NCBI RefSeq assembly: GCF_003265705.1 | Contig: NW_020312903.1 | Span: forward strand, 23,004,194 to 23,068,193 | Direction: 5' to 3' | DNA from: Callorhinus ursinus | Lineage: Eukaryota > Chordata > Mammalia > Carnivora > Otariidae | DNA length: 64,000 nucleotides | Shown: positions 1 to 11,629 of the stretch, in pieces | Position numbering within the stretch: the first letter of the stretch is position 1 | Layout: each line of letters begins with the position of its first letter | Position numbers and translations under genes: made by a program | The notes under the pieces: model-generated | Seen by the model: the letters and a program-made list of their open reading frames with translations, nothing else | What the model was told of the DNA's origin: nothing | Database searches by the model: none

Positions 1-679
1 AAATCAAAGCAAGCCCAGCCTAGATCAGCTACTTTCAGACCCATGAGTGAGCCCAAATAATCCCAAAATAGACATCTGCCAAACCAGCTGAGAGCAGCCA
101 ATCCCCAGCTAACTTGCAGATCTTCAGAATACATGATTACTGTTAAAAAAAAAAAAAAGCAACAACAACAAAAACTCTGATTTCAAAATGCCCATTTTTC
201 TACTATACTACACTATTCTTAGGCCAGATATTAACTTCACCCTATGCTCTCAGAAATATTGATCTCTTGAACCTCATTCTCTATTGTTTAAAACAACAAC
301 AACAACAACAACCCTAAACTTCTCTTACAAGGGTCTCCAAAGTCTCTACGTTATAACGTTTTATGAATTTATTTCAATTTTTATAGGGGATTCTATCATT
401 CCATCTTTTCCTCTTTTTCTTCTCCCCAAATGATAATGCAATGGTATAGAATAGAATGTCATTTGTTCATTAGTTTATTCATTCATTTGACAAACTTATA
501 CATGTTGAACATAAGACAAAGTCCTGTCATCATAAACATATAGTTAAGTAAATAAAAATTAACTAGAACAAATATTTAACTAAAGTAAAAGTAACTTTCT
601 TAAAAATTTTTTCATAATGAGAGTATAGATTTTACTCATAAGGAGGCAATTAGGATGTATTCAGGCTCTAATTTTTTGG
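1..679. other. Non-coding stretch, no assigned element
   Basis: No gene is visible. The first 130 bases resemble the tail of an old interspersed repeat, but I cannot assign a family. There is an A-run followed by CAA units at about 145-176 and a clean (CAA)n microsatellite at about 291-311. Around 470-545 there is a weak, unreliable resemblance to an L2 3' end. Confidence 0.4.
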
Positions 680-703
680 AAAGAATATCTTTATTTTAAG
701 AAG

Positions 704-1263
704 GGGCACATGCACCCCAACGTTCACAGCAGCAATGTCCACAATAGCCAAACTGTGGAAGGAACCAAGATGCCCTTCAACAGACGAATGGAAAAAGAAG
801 ATGTTGTCCATATATACAATGGAATATTACTCAGCCATCAGAAAGGATGAATACCTACCATTTGCATCGACCATAGATGGAACTGGAGGGGATTATGCTA
901 AGTGAAATAAGTCAAACAGAGAAAGACAATTATCATATGGTTTCACTCATATGTGGAACATAAGGAATAGTGTGGAGGACCGCAGGGGAAGGGAGGGAAA
1001 ACTGAATGGGAAGAAATCAGAGAGAGAGACAAACCATGAAAGACTCTGGACTCCGGGAACCAAACTGAGGGTTATAAAAGGGAATGGGGTCGGGGGTTGG
1101 GGTAACCGGGTGATGGGTATTAAGGAGGGCACATGTTGGGATGAGCACTGGGTGTTATACGCAACTAATGAATTGTTGAACACTACAACAAAAACTTATG
1201 ATGTACTATATGTTGGCTAACTGAACATAATATAAATAAATAAATTTTAATTAAAATTTTAAA
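704..1263 (+). mobile_element. 5'-truncated carnivore LINE-1: end of ORF2 plus 3' UTR
   Basis: The left part encodes the decayed C-terminus of L1 ORF2. The DNA for 'tggaatattactcagccatca' lies near 820-840, and the reading continues as the familiar LSEISQTEK-type segment. The 3' UTR follows, with 'gatgagcactgggtgttata', and an A/T-rich tail near 1230-1263. The flanks look like a target-site duplication: AAGAATATCTTTATTTTAAG at 681-700 against aagaatatattttagaag at 1265-1282. This is consistent with target-primed reverse transcription of a 5'-truncated copy. The ORF is not intact, so the element is dead. The local 89-codon frame at 951-1220 is 3' UTR and not a gene. Confidence 0.9.
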
Positions 1264-1496
1264 AAAGAATATATTTTAGAAGTAAAGAGAACTCAGTGAA
1301 AAATTATCATTTTTCAATTGATTATCAATTTTCCTCTTTGAAAGAGGTATCTATGGCAGCCTTTCGGCCAGGAGGTCCATCCATCTGCATAGCAGCTAAC
1401 TCTTAGTCCAGTTCTCAAGACACCCTACAACCTTTCCTTGTGTTGTAGTGGGGCCTGCGGATGCATGAGTCACAGGGACACACTTATGATGAGGTG

Positions 1497-1896
1497 TTAA
1501 ACCATATTCCCCCCAAAAAAGTTACATTAGATTCCTAGATCCCAGACCCCAGAATTTGATATTATTTGAAGATAGGATCTTTAAGAGGTAATCAAGTTAA
1601 AATGAAATCATAAGGATGGGCTCTACTCCAGTATGACAGATATCCTTATAAAAGGGGAAATTTGGACACAGAGGCAGACATACATAGAGGGAAGGCAATG
1701 TGAAGAGACATGGGGAGACAGCCATCCTCAAGGCAAGGAGACAGGCCTGGAACAAATCCTTCCCACACAGACTTCACAAGGAACCAATCCTGCTGACCTT
1801 GATTTTGGACTTCTAGCCTCCACAACTGTTGTTTACATTTCTGTTGTTTAAGCCCCATTTTGTCACAAATTGGCAGCTCTGGCAAATGAATACAGG
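1497..1896 (+). mobile_element. MLT1-like (ERVL-MaLR) solo LTR
   Basis: The order of landmarks matches the mammalian MaLR LTR pattern. A 'ccccccaaaa' start is followed by 'aggatctttaagaggtaatc', then 'ataaggatgggctctactcc', 'tatccttataaaaggggaaa', 'cttgattttggacttctagc' and 'tctgttgtttaagcc', ending at 'ggcaaatgaatacag'. No internal retroviral region adjoins it, so it is a solo LTR. The exact subfamily (MLT1 series) was recalled from the general pattern, not from an alignment. The 72- and 97-codon frames inside it are incidental. Confidence 0.7.
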
Positions 1897-1956
1897 TGTC
1901 TTTGTGTACACTGACCACAACAAATCTCACTCTAGTCATAAGGAGACCCCCTTAAT

Positions 1957-2062
1957 AAAAAGGAACTGGGTATACAAACAATGAATCATGGAACACTACA
2001 TCAAAAACTAATGATGTAATGTATGGTGATTAACATAACACAATAAGAAAAAAAGGAACTGG
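1957..2062 (+). mobile_element. 80-bp L1 3'-end micro-insertion with target-site duplication
   Basis: An 80-bp piece of the carnivore L1 3' end (1970-2049) contains 'aacaatgaatcatggaacac' and 'aaaaactaatgatgtaatgt' and ends in a short A-rich tail. It is bounded by the exact 13-bp repeat AAAAAGGAACTGG at 1957-1969 and 2050-2062. The same L1 stretch occurs, in reverse, in the minus-strand L1 ends near 23.1 kb and 33.1 kb. This is an extremely short but structurally complete L1-type insertion. Confidence 0.85.
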
Positions 2063-2689
2063 TTGTAAATTTGAACACTGTGTTTGCCTTTAAGCAAGAT
2101 GCTTTATCACTAGAGAAATGCATCTGTTTCTATGACACTGTAGTTTCAGTGGTACTTAAAGCAGTGATAAAAATACAACTGTGATTTTGTGATTGACAAT
2201 TTAAAAAGGAGAGGGATAAATGTCTTCTTAATAAACTATTTTTTGCAGAATAGGAATTTTCATATCACCTTAGAGTGGTAATTCTAAATTCGCCATAAGT
2301 CAAAACCCTAAAAATCACTTAGAATTTCTTTTTTGTAATTGTGTACTCATTGAATTTGTAATTCTGGAACTGTAGCACATGTGCTGGGAAAGTGAATTAT
2401 TAATATGAACATAAGAATTTCTGATTTTAAAAGGATATTTATTTAAATTCAAGCATTGGCAAGTCTTTTGTTTTGAAGAGCTTTACCAAAGCAAATCCAT
2501 CAGTTCTGAAGTCAGATTTCTATATGTAAATTTCAAATGAACAGACTTGAAATTACTTTTCTCATAATCTCATGAATCCATAAGAGACTATAGCAAAGTT
2601 GATAGTTACTTGCTATCTTCACAAACATTCCATCATTTCCACATGGCTTTAATATTTGAATCTGGCAATATGTGATGACTTAAACATAC

Positions 2690-2800
2690 CATCTTCCCCC
2701 CAAACTAGCTCCTCCTCCTGTCTTGCATATTTCTGCTAATGATAGCACTGTTCTTTTAATTGCCCAGGCAAGAACTTAATTATTCTAGATTCGCTTCTGC
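2690..2800 (+). mobile_element. L2 LINE fragment (ORF2 interior), plus strand
   Basis: The segment 'ctagctcctcctcctgtctt' followed by 'attgcccaggcaagaactta' matches the L2 ORF2 stretch downstream of the reverse-transcriptase YADD box. The match is degenerate. It stops at the left edge of the MLT2 LTR, which suggests the LTR landed in this L2. No continuation was recognised on the far side. Confidence 0.5.
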
Positions 2801-3308
2801 ATTAGTCAGGGATCACCATGGAAACCAAGCCAACAGGATATATACTGATACATAGAAAGAGACATTATGAGGGATGAGTTCACACAATTGCAGAGGTGGA
2901 GAAGTCCCACAGTCAGCCGTCTGCAAGGAAAGCCAGTGGTGACCCGGGACAGCCCATCTTGTAGTTCCAGTCCGAAGTTCTGAGACCCAAGGGAACAGGT
3001 AAGTCCTAGTCCAAGTCTGAAGGCCTGAGGACCAGGAGCGCCAGTGTGCAAGGGCAGGAGAAGATGGATGTTCCAGCTCAAGCAGAGGGCAAATTTGCGC
3101 TTCCTCAGCTTTTTTGTTCTATTCAAGCCCTCAATGGATTGATTGGATGGTGCCCACCCACAACGGTGAGGGAGATCTTCCATACTCCATCTACCGATTC
3201 AAATGCAAATTTCTTCCAGAAACAGACACACCCAGAAATAATGTTTTACCAGCTGTCTAGGCATCCCAACTTAACTGGTTAAGTTGACACATAAAATTAA
3301 CCATCACA
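2801..3308 (-). mobile_element. MLT2-class ERVL LTR, reverse orientation
   Basis: On the plus strand the element runs from 'ttagtcagggatcaccatgg' and 'caacaggatatatactgata' through 'tagtccaagtctgaaggcct' and 'ttgttctattcaagccctca' to 'cacccagaaataatgtttta' and 'ttgacacataaaattaacca'. This is the reverse complement of the ERVL (MLT2) LTR layout. Length (about 510 bp) suits a full LTR. No internal region adjoins it. The overlapping 125-codon minus-strand frame (2806-3183) is LTR sequence and not a gene. Confidence 0.75.
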
Positions 3309-3375
3309 CTTTCCTCTTCTTGCATACCAGTCAAGGCCTACAGATTCTATATTTGTACTTTGCTTTGTATGCCAT

Positions 3376-3824
3376 TACAGTAGTCCCCCCGTTTTCCCTG
3401 GGGATACGTTCCAAAACCATACTGGATGCCTGACCCTGTGGATAGGACCTAATCCTATATATACTCTGTTCCTCTACATACATACCTATGATAAAGTTGA
3501 ATTTATAAATTAGGCACAGTAAGAGATTCACAACAATTATAATAAAATAGAATAATTATAACAATATAGTGTAATAAAAATTATGTGAATGTGGTCTATC
3601 TCTCAAAATACCTCATTGTACTGTACTCACCCTTCTACTGGTGATGATGTGAGATGACAAAATGCCTACGTGATGAGACAAATCAAGGTGAGGGTGTGGA
3701 CATTGTGACGTCGTGCTGGGCTACTGTTGACCTTCCTATGATTCGCCAGAAGGAGACTCATCTGCTTCCAGACCGCTGTTGACCGTGGGTAACTGACACT
3801 GCAGATGGGGGGGCGCTTACTGTA
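3376..3824 (+). mobile_element. Tigger7/MER44-type non-autonomous DNA transposon (TcMar-Tigger)
   Basis: The element spans 3378-3822 between TA dinucleotides at 3376-3377 and 3823-3824, the expected mariner/Tigger target duplication. The ends are imperfect inverted repeats: CAGTAGTCCCCCC on the left, and the complement of CAGTAAGCGCCCCCCC on the right. Inside are landmarks of the MER44/Tigger7 group: 'gataaagttgaatttataaa', 'attaggcacagtaagagatt' and 'gcctacgtgatgagacaaat'. It has no transposase, so it was mobilised in trans. Orientation is arbitrary for such an element. Confidence 0.8.
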
Positions 3825-3929
3825 CCTCCCTTCAATTGCATTTGCTCACCCTATTAAAGCAGCCTATTGAATGTATCTGCACATATAAAAGTTTTTGTCT
3901 TTATGCAGCCTATCTAGTTTAATGTTCCT

Positions 3930-4210
3930 TCAAGCACAGTGTTATTTAAGTTACTCTTCTGTGCAAAATTCAAGGGTTCTCCATATCTTAACCAAAAAAT
4001 TCCAACATCTTAAGATTTTTTTATGATTTGTATCCAACTTATTCTCTCTTCACTTCCTCCTACTCCTACTTACCATTTTCCACATTCTCCTCATTTTTCC
4101 CTTTTTCCATACTTTGTTCCAAAACTTTTTTTACTCAATATTCCCTTATCTCTACCAATTCAACAGGGCCCATTTCGAAGATAACGTTTTCCTTTTCTTA
4201 AATTTTATGC
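3930..4210 (+). mobile_element. Possible L2 LINE 3' fragment
   Basis: The segment 'tgcaaaattcaagggttctc', followed by pyrimidine-rich text ('tcttcacttcctcctactcc'), resembles the L2 3' region (the 'catggctccccatcgccctc' zone), but the match is degenerate. An 89-codon frame at 4114-4383 overlaps the end and has no recognisable domain. Confidence 0.4.
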
Positions 4211-4708
4211 AGACACATGCTCCCCTGTTCTACATGCTTGGGTCCAATGGATTTCTGAACACGGAATCTTTTGGAGTTTATACGAAGAGTGCACCTTCCA
4301 TTTGTTATGTAACATTCCCAGGAGAGCCTGATCAGTCTCTTGAGATCAAACACATCAATTTTTATGCGTTAAAACATAAATAAAAGCACACTGAATGGGA
4401 TAAATAAATACTCTGGGTAGCATTGTGTCAATTCAAGTCAGAACTTGCAATTAAATGAGTTTGCCACAAACTTATTTTTTAAAAACTCAAGTTTTCAGAG
4501 CTTTACAGATTTTAGAATTGTGGATAAGGGTTTGTGGGGTTGGAGTTTTTCTCAAACTTAAAATGCTTCAAGATTTACTAATTTCTACTTGGTTTGTATT
4601 TGTTTATACCCATATACAAGGAGAATTTATAATTGACCAGGTACTATACTAAATATTTCATACATGTGCATCAATAAGGACCCTACTGGGAAAACAGAAA
4701 CCACTTCA
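4211..4708. other. Non-coding stretch, nothing recognised
   Basis: AT-rich sequence with two short open frames (65-89 codons) that show no domain, signal or repeat identity. Confidence 0.5.
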
Positions 4709-4928
4709 AGAATTTACAACAGAGGGGGCACCTGGGTGGCTCAGTTGGTTGATGGTCTGCCTTCAGCTCAGGTCATGATCTCAGGGTCCTAGAATCAAGC
4801 CCCACATCGGGCTCCCTCCTCAGTGGGGAACCTGCTTCTCCCCCTCCCTCTGCCCTGCTTGTGCTCTATGTCTCTCCCTCTCTGTCTCTCTCTCTCAAAT
4901 AAATAAATAAGTAGAATTTACAACAGAG
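4709..4928 (+). mobile_element. Carnivore SINE (CAN/SINEC), full length
   Basis: The tRNA-Lys-derived head starts near 4725 with 'gggggcacctgggtggctca', which contains the A box. The B-box zone is near 4785-4805. A CT-rich linker follows, then an (AAAT)n tail. It is flanked by an exact 16-bp duplication, AGAATTTACAACAGAG, at 4709-4724 and 4913-4928. Several CpG sites have decayed, so the copy is not recent. Confidence 0.95.
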
Positions 4929-5379
4929 AAACCAATTCAGGGAATTTGGTCATACAAATGGCTAGAGGAACTGAGAGCCAAAAAAGGAAGAAAGAGGTAA
5001 GCCAGACAGCAGCAAGAGCAGGAAGTCATTGTCACCCTTAGGATGGAGAGACAAAGGAGGAGGCAATGTTACAGGAGCCCAGGGGTTGAAGACACCTGAA
5101 GGAAGCAGGAAGCAAGGTGACTGTCCAGCAGGAGCGACTATTATGAAAGAGATGCAGCTGCTGCCCGAGGATATCCCCAAACAGAGAGGAAAGGTGAAAG
5201 ATGCCTTGGCTTGTCCTTTCTTTCCACACCTCCAATCTTCCACCAGCCAGAAGCCTGGTGACACAAGGGCCTGGAGGAGTCAGTCCTTCTGTGATACAAG
5301 GTAGAGCTCGGGAAGGGCAAGGAATGGACCTGAACACAAACAATCCCAAAGCAGCCTGATATAATATGTTCCTTGAACT
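4929..5379. other. Non-coding stretch with overlapping open frames, unassigned
   Basis: This stretch is slightly more GC-rich than its surroundings. Frames of 91-103 codons overlap on both strands (4962-5349), typical of chance frames in GC-richer DNA. No splice-site-flanked exon or protein family could be recognised. Confidence 0.4.
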
Positions 5380-5515
5380 CTTACACCCTACAAGGAAGGC
5401 ACTATTATTATATTTTACAAATAAAGAAACTGAGATACAAAGGGGTTAAGAATGTGCAGACCTAGTTGGCAGTGGAACCACAATGCCAACCCAATTCTAC
5501 ACCTAGAGCCTACCC
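5380..5515 (-). mobile_element. MIR SINE, reverse orientation
   Basis: The plus-strand order 'ggcactattattatatttta', 'acaaataaagaaactgagat' and 'gcagtggaaccacaatgcca' is the reverse complement of the MIR core and 3' half. Confidence 0.65.
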
Positions 5516-6200
5516 TCCTAAACATCGAGATGTCCTGGAACTTAGTAGATGCTCAAGATATTTCTTTATTGAGCAGTTCCTAGGTAGAGTCCAGAGATAC
5601 AAATACAAATGAAAGCCTAAAGTTAGAACACTATTGAACTCAACACTATTCAGTTCAATCAATACTTCAGGCAGTAGAAAAAATAACTGTTGACCCTTCA
5701 TAATTTTGACAAGAGTTCTAATTAATAGCATATTCAAAAACTCCATATTTGTGCTACATTTAGATGTAATGTCAACTTTTTATTTCATGTGAGAAAAATT
5801 GCCAGATAAGTAGTGGCAACTGCTGAGGAGCATATTAATTTCGCACTCAAAAACCAAAAATAGTTTATGGATATATACAAGAAAAACCTTATTTATTTAC
5901 TGCCTATAAAATGCAAGTCTCTGAATAAGATTTGGGAAGGTCAAACAAGCCCTCCTCTAATCCATTTAGGTCTGACTTCCCTCTCTTTATGATAAAAAGG
6001 GGGAAAGAAAGAATACCAGTAAGAAAAGGAGCTGAGAGAAAAAAAGAGAAAAACTTACTTCCGGAGCTAGATAATATTTATAATAAAAAAGATAAAATAG
6101 AACGGAACCTTATTACTAATATGACCCAACATTACATGGAGTTTTCTAAAATGAACAGTCAGTCATACCATGTGGTCCTAAAGTTAAAAGATAAACAGAT
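5516..6200. other. Non-coding stretch, nothing firmly recognised
   Basis: The segment around 5540-5640 faintly resembles a reversed L2 3' end ('tctttattgagcagttccta'). The 100-codon frame at 5932-6234 runs into the next SINE and is not a gene. Confidence 0.4.
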
Positions 6201-6202
6201 AT

Positions 6203-6406
6203 GTAGAAAGCCATGGGGCACCTGGATGGCTTAGTCGGTTAAGCGTCTGCCTTCCATTCAAGTCATGATCCTCGAGTCCCAGGATCGAGCCCCACATCAA
6301 GCTCTCTGCTCTGCGGGGAGTCTGTTTCTCCTCTCGTGCACTCTCTCTCACTCTGTCTCTCAAATAAATAAAATCTTTAAAAAAGAGAGAGAGATGGAGA
6401 AAGCCT
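6203..6406 (+). mobile_element. Carnivore SINE (CAN/SINEC)
   Basis: The head starts near 6215 ('ggggcacctggatggcttag'), followed by the tRNA-like region, a short CT-rich linker and an A-rich (GA)n tail to about 6396. Short flanking repeats, gtagaaagcc and ggagaaagcc, probably mark the target duplication. Confidence 0.9.
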
Positions 6407-8149
6407 TTTATGTCTGTTGTTACCCTGGTCCCAGTAACAGTTGGGGGTCCCTAATTCAACTAAGACTATCCGAATGTGCCTCTCTTCTTCCCTCCTCCTT
6501 CACTACAGGTCCTCTGTATTCCCCTGGTGTTCAAGTGCCATGGAAAGGTAAAGCAGGGAGCAGAAATCCAGCTTTCCTTTACAAGTCGGTGTTATTTAAA
6601 GAGAAGAAAAAAAAAGACATTTGGAATTTCTAAAGTTGCAAAAATACATTGCCTTGATTGTTGCATTTTTACGACTATCAGCAAAAAAAAAAAAAAATGC
6701 CTTTTCACCTACATACTGCTTTTCTTTGAGGTAATGTCTCTATTGTTAATACCTATCTCAAAATTCTTTTCTGATTCTGGTAGTTTCGCAGGTTGACTGA
6801 AAAGTATGAAATAAAAGAACTTATGTCTGTGCACTTGGAAGTTTCAATTCGAGGCCATTCTATCCTTCTATAGAAATTCTAGGAAACAATTTCAAGCTTA
6901 GCAGGACAGAAAAGAAATAAACATACACTTTCCTGTAACCCTCGTTCAAAACCTATGACTCCTATTTGGGATAAGTCAATACAACATCATCTCTTAAATT
7001 ACCTGAAAGAAAAAACTAGACTAATTTGGGAGATAAGTGTTAGAAACTACTTTACCTGCTTTCTGAAAGCCCCATCTGAGCCTATTGAGAGCCTTTTATT
7101 GTAGGTTCAATTATGCTAGGAACCTGGGGCATGTTTCTGCTTTTTTGCTTTAAGTATAGACTAATTTTCCTAAATAGTGTTGTTTGTCAACTGTGTTTTA
7201 GGTTTGGGTATTAGTCTGTGATTTTATTTCCCTAAAGCAGTGGTGTTAACTTATAATAAAAGTCCTTGAGTAGACAGGCTGCTAGGTCTATACGTATTTT
7301 TATGGAGATGTCTGAGTCTTTATTGAGCTTTCTGGAAATCTAATAAAAACAATTTGAAAAGTCAAAAACATAATTATTTCATAATGCCTTACACTAGATA
7401 CTCAATGAACATTTATGAATTAGTTTTTTTTAAATAGAAGAAAAAACAAATTAATGACAAATGTTGGATTTTTGTAATAGGGGATTGTATTTGTTACCTA
7501 TCCTCAAATTCTAGAAACACTCAAAGGTCATCTGTGACTATAGACCCACAGACTGTTTTACTCTTGAGTTCCTTCAGAGGAACCCTGCTCTACTCTTGGA
7601 CGAGTGCCCTCCAGTCCCAGCTATTTATTTGCATCTACTTTGTCATTAGGTTTAGAACATACTGTGCCTTTGTCACTATTTGTTCTAGTACCTCTGACCT
7701 CTCAGCTTCAAGCTGGAATTTGGGAGGGAAAAATCTTCTTAGCATCTTCCTTAACAAAGAATGAAGCACAAAGTTGACTGGGTCTCTGCTTTTTTTTTTT
7801 TTTTTTTCCCTTTTCATTCCTAAAGACCTCTTTCATGCCATCATCAAACTGTGCTCTGTAGGATTGGGCTCTGACACAGCTGAGCCGTAAGGAAATCTGT
7901 TTTCTTCGTTCTTTGCTACCAAAATCCCAACTCCCAAGAGACACTGCTCCTTACCACACCCCACCTTTCATTGCTTCTCTCTGACAAGGAGCCTGACAGA
8001 CTCACATGACCATGATCCTTTCTGGTCCTAGAAGAAATTAGTCTAATTTCACAAATTACACAAATTCTCACCGACAGGCCAAGAGGCTGCAGGGCCAGGT
8101 GACTCTGACATGGAATGTCCTGTTCTTGACTGAGCAAAAAAAAGGGAAA
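6407..8149. other. Long non-coding stretch without assigned repeats
   Basis: No exon or element was recognised. It contains an A-run near 6681-6696 and a T-run near 7791-7807. Several short frames exist (60-106 codons) with no domain. It may be unique sequence. Confidence 0.4.
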
Positions 8150-8340
8150 TTGGAAACTTGGATTGAAATCCCAGATCTATAACAACTGGGATTGGAAGGG
8201 CAAGTTATTTGACCTCTCTGACCTTAATTTCCTCCATCAAAAAAATAAGAATGGTAATGACAATTACCATGCATGGTTGTAAAAATATCTGTGAAAAGTG
8301 CCTACAAAGTGAATTTCAAGGTAATAGAAAGTTAATGTTT
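8150..8340 (+). mobile_element. MIR SINE
   Basis: Landmarks in order: 'ggattgaaatcccagatcta', 'gcaagttatttgacctctct', 'taatttcctccatcaaaaaa', 'ttgtaaaaatatctgtgaaa' and 'gtgcctac'. This is the MIR order from core to 3' end. Confidence 0.7.
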
Positions 8341-10474
8341 AGATATTTTTGGATTCTATAAGGCACAGAATCCATGATGCTCTTTAGGTTAGTATTAATT
8401 TTTAAATGTCATGTAAGTTGGAGATCCATTCACAGTGATATTAGTAATTGGTCAACCATTTCCCCCACGTCTCATCCTCCATTCTGGAGCATCTACCTTC
8501 CACAAGAAGTCCATCTAAAGGGAACAGCAAATGTTTAAACGTCCAAGTCCATGCTCTGCAACAGCATTACTACTTTAGGTACAAATAAATTGGCTCTATT
8601 CCCACAGATTTCTTTTTTAGATCAAATTTTTCTTTTAATGTCTTCAGATAAACTGATATTTTGGACCTTAAAGACATCTCAAGATAGTTTGTTTTGGCCT
8701 ACTCTGTCTTGCCAGGATTTTGAAATTTATCTTATCGTGAGTCCTATAATCTATTATTTCAGCCATGCACAATTCCAGAATTAAATAACTGAACATTTTT
8801 TGTCTTCTTTTTCTCTGTAATTTCTTTAAGATGCAAATACAAAACAAAACACGATTTTCAGAAACAGATTTTCAAAGTTAAAAAAAAAAAATAAAGGCAT
8901 CTATGTTTATGTCTTTCTCTTTTCAGACTTATCCTAGGTTACAGGTATGAGCTTCAGAGAACCCATACACTTCCCTAAATTATACACAATTGTTGTATGT
9001 GCATTCATTTTTCTGAGGAAAGGGTCCTTACTCTTCAGTGATGATCCATGACTCAACCAAGGTGAATAACAACTGCTCTCCATGGCCCTTAAGTGAAAAC
9101 CAATGCCAATGGATGTCTGTGAACTTAAGACCAACTTTGAGTTTTCTTCCATCTATCACAAAACTGCAGGTCTTTTCTCCAGTAATTATTGTATTTGTTT
9201 GCTGCCTTAGAAACAGCAAAAAGCCAGTGACTGGCATGTCACTAGCTGCTCAGATGAATGATAAATGCAAATGGATGAGTCTTGAATGTTACCCTTTGAT
9301 CTCTCAGCTTGCTGGGTATCTCTCTGGAGTTTTCTTTGTAGGGCAATTTGGAAGTTTCTTTCGAACAGCTTTCTTTTTTCATTTTTATTGGATAAGAAAT
9401 TACTCTACATTCTGTTCAGCAGGGAACACATTATTCTGTCAAAGCTGCATAGAAAGAGAAGCATTTTCAAAATGAATATCACATAGAGGAGAGATATAAT
9501 TCTTGAAAGAAGTTTGGCTCAGTAAGATAAACAGAAAAAAATATTCTGGAGAGATTTATGAGAAACAATGAACTTTGGTCATGTCGGACTTTCTATTTGA
9601 GGGAGAACAATCTCCCTTCTATAGTTATTGACATTCATTTTTGTTGTCGTTGTTTTCATTAGACATTATGTTAAGAGACTTACAAAGTATCAGAGTATTT
9701 GTGATGCCTCTGAGTACACAAAAGAAATATATACCTCTCTCCAGCCAAGTAAATTATTCTCTGAGGGTAAATTGAGCCCTATTTATAGTGCCATTAACTC
9801 TTTTAGCACGAAAGAATCTCTAGATAGAGAATGTAGATAGTACCCCTTAAGAGCATACTACATAAGCAGCTTACTTTTCCGATAAGATCAGAATCACCAT
9901 GCTGTAAATAAAATAGGAGAGATGTGTTACTTGGAGCACATATTTACTGCCTATGTTCTGCCTTCTTCATCCTTCAAGAGCAAGCAACACACTTAATCAA
10001 ATATGATCAATCTGAATCAAATCTCTTCTGTTCAAAAAAAAAAAAAAACACCTCTGAGATGAACTTCTGATTAACAGCATCCCTTAATTAGTATTCAAGA
10101 GTTCTCCCTACTAACTAACAATGCTAGAATTTTACATTGGGAACTATACACAATCCTACAGGACTCTAGAAGGTAGAGGACAAACAATGAAGAATTGGAA
10201 GAAACAAAGGTAAGGGAAGGAAAGAAAGAGCCTTTGTTCAATTAATGAGATGAATGGGGTGTATCAATCAGCAGAGATCACTTTAAACAGAGGCAACTCA
10301 AGCAGTGACCTCTAGGCCTTCATTTGAGTTATTCCAGAAAAGTTTTTCCCATTCACGTGTTCCCCATCCCCATTCCACCTCCAATCCAAATTCAAGTCCA
10401 TGGCCCCCTCCTAGAAACCCAAGAGGCCAGCAGAATTTGGAATTCTGAATTTTTTGGACTTCAGAAAGTTAATA
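8341..10474. other. Repeat-poor non-coding stretch of about 2.1 kb
   Basis: No known interspersed repeat was recognised. The longest open frame of the window (145 codons, 9038-9475 plus) lies here but has no domain, no initiation context and no visible exon boundaries. A-runs occur near 8880-8891 and 10035-10048. A stretch this long without repeats may be unique or conserved non-coding DNA. Confidence 0.4.
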
Positions 10475-10737
10475 AGAATACATATACTTTAGGGGTGCCT
10501 GAGTGGATTAGTTGGTTAAGCATCTGCCTTTGGCTCAGGTCATGATCCCAGGGTCTTGGGATGGAGTCTGGCATCAAGTCCCACATCAAGCTCCCTGCTC
10601 AGCAGGGAGTCTGCTTCTCCCTCTGCCCCTCCCCTCGCTTGTGTGCACTCTCCCTCTCTCTCAAAGATAAATAAATAAATAAATAAACAAATAAATAAAT
10701 AAATAAATATATTTTTAAGAAGAGTACACATGCTTTA
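10475..10737 (+). mobile_element. Carnivore SINE (CAN/SINEC) with long AAAT tail
   Basis: The element (10492-10720) has the tRNA-like head, a CT-rich linker and a long imperfect (AAAT)n tail near 10667-10708. The flanks AGAATACATATACTTTA (10475-10491) and AGAGTACACATGCTTTA (10721-10737) form a 17-bp target duplication with three mismatches, indicating an older insertion. Confidence 0.95.
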
Positions 10738-11629
10738 TATTATGTAACACCCTATAGTGGGGTTCCATCCTCAAATACATTAATATTTCTGTTGCAAAAT
10801 ATATGAATATCCACCCTAAATGTGGAAACAAAGACTATAAGTAGTCTTATGTCAATTCATGCCAGGTTTAGACCCAATTAGATCAGATAGGCCTTTGTCA
10901 CCAAATTATTCTTTCAAGATGGAATACTACTATGTTAATTCATCCTGCGCGGTCTTTCCCAGCTCTCACACCCACGCCTTCCCATAGAAATCACTAGTTG
11001 TTTGAGTGGTCCCAAGTTATCCAGATTTCATTTTAATATTTGAATAAAAATGAGTCAAGTTCCCTCCAATGAAGAGTGGGAAACTTCCTGCCTCTCACTC
11101 TGCCAGATCTCCAAGCCTTCTCTGATTTGCCCTTTCTGCCAAGTTCCCATCTCACTCACATCTGGCTTCTGATGTCTGTTTTGTGTTCTCCGCTTTGTGT
11201 GACCCAACTATGGCATATAACCTCTTTTCCTTTGAGTGTCCAAGACAAACAAAGCAAAGCGGGGATAGACAGGAGGAAAGAAATACAGGTGATATTAAGG
11301 CTATAGAATGAATGGGACTTGGCTTTACAGGCTCCCAGAAAAGGAGAGACATTATGTGCCTGGCTTGGGTGAATGCTTAGGTGCTTCCTACCAATACAGA
11401 TATGAACAAGTTTCACTGAAAATATCTTATGTTCTATATCAGAATTTTACCGAAGACATAGAGATAATGCTGGGATGGAGGGAGACAGATTATATCTTAG
11501 CACAACACAGAAAATGAATGCAAAATGGAAACTTCAGAGCCCTTCTCCATTCCCACCACTTGGGACTCTAACTGCATGTCTCTTCACAGGACTCCAGACT
11601 CTGGCTATGATTTTGGCCTTCTTCTCATT
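10738..11629. other. Non-coding stretch, nothing recognised
   Basis: Short frames on both strands around 11076-11657 show no domain. No repeat family was recognised. Confidence 0.4.

Noticed and set aside
9038..9475. 145-codon open frame, the longest in the window
   Set aside because: No domain, no signal, no visible splice sites or promoter. The length is within what chance gives in 64 kb read in six frames.
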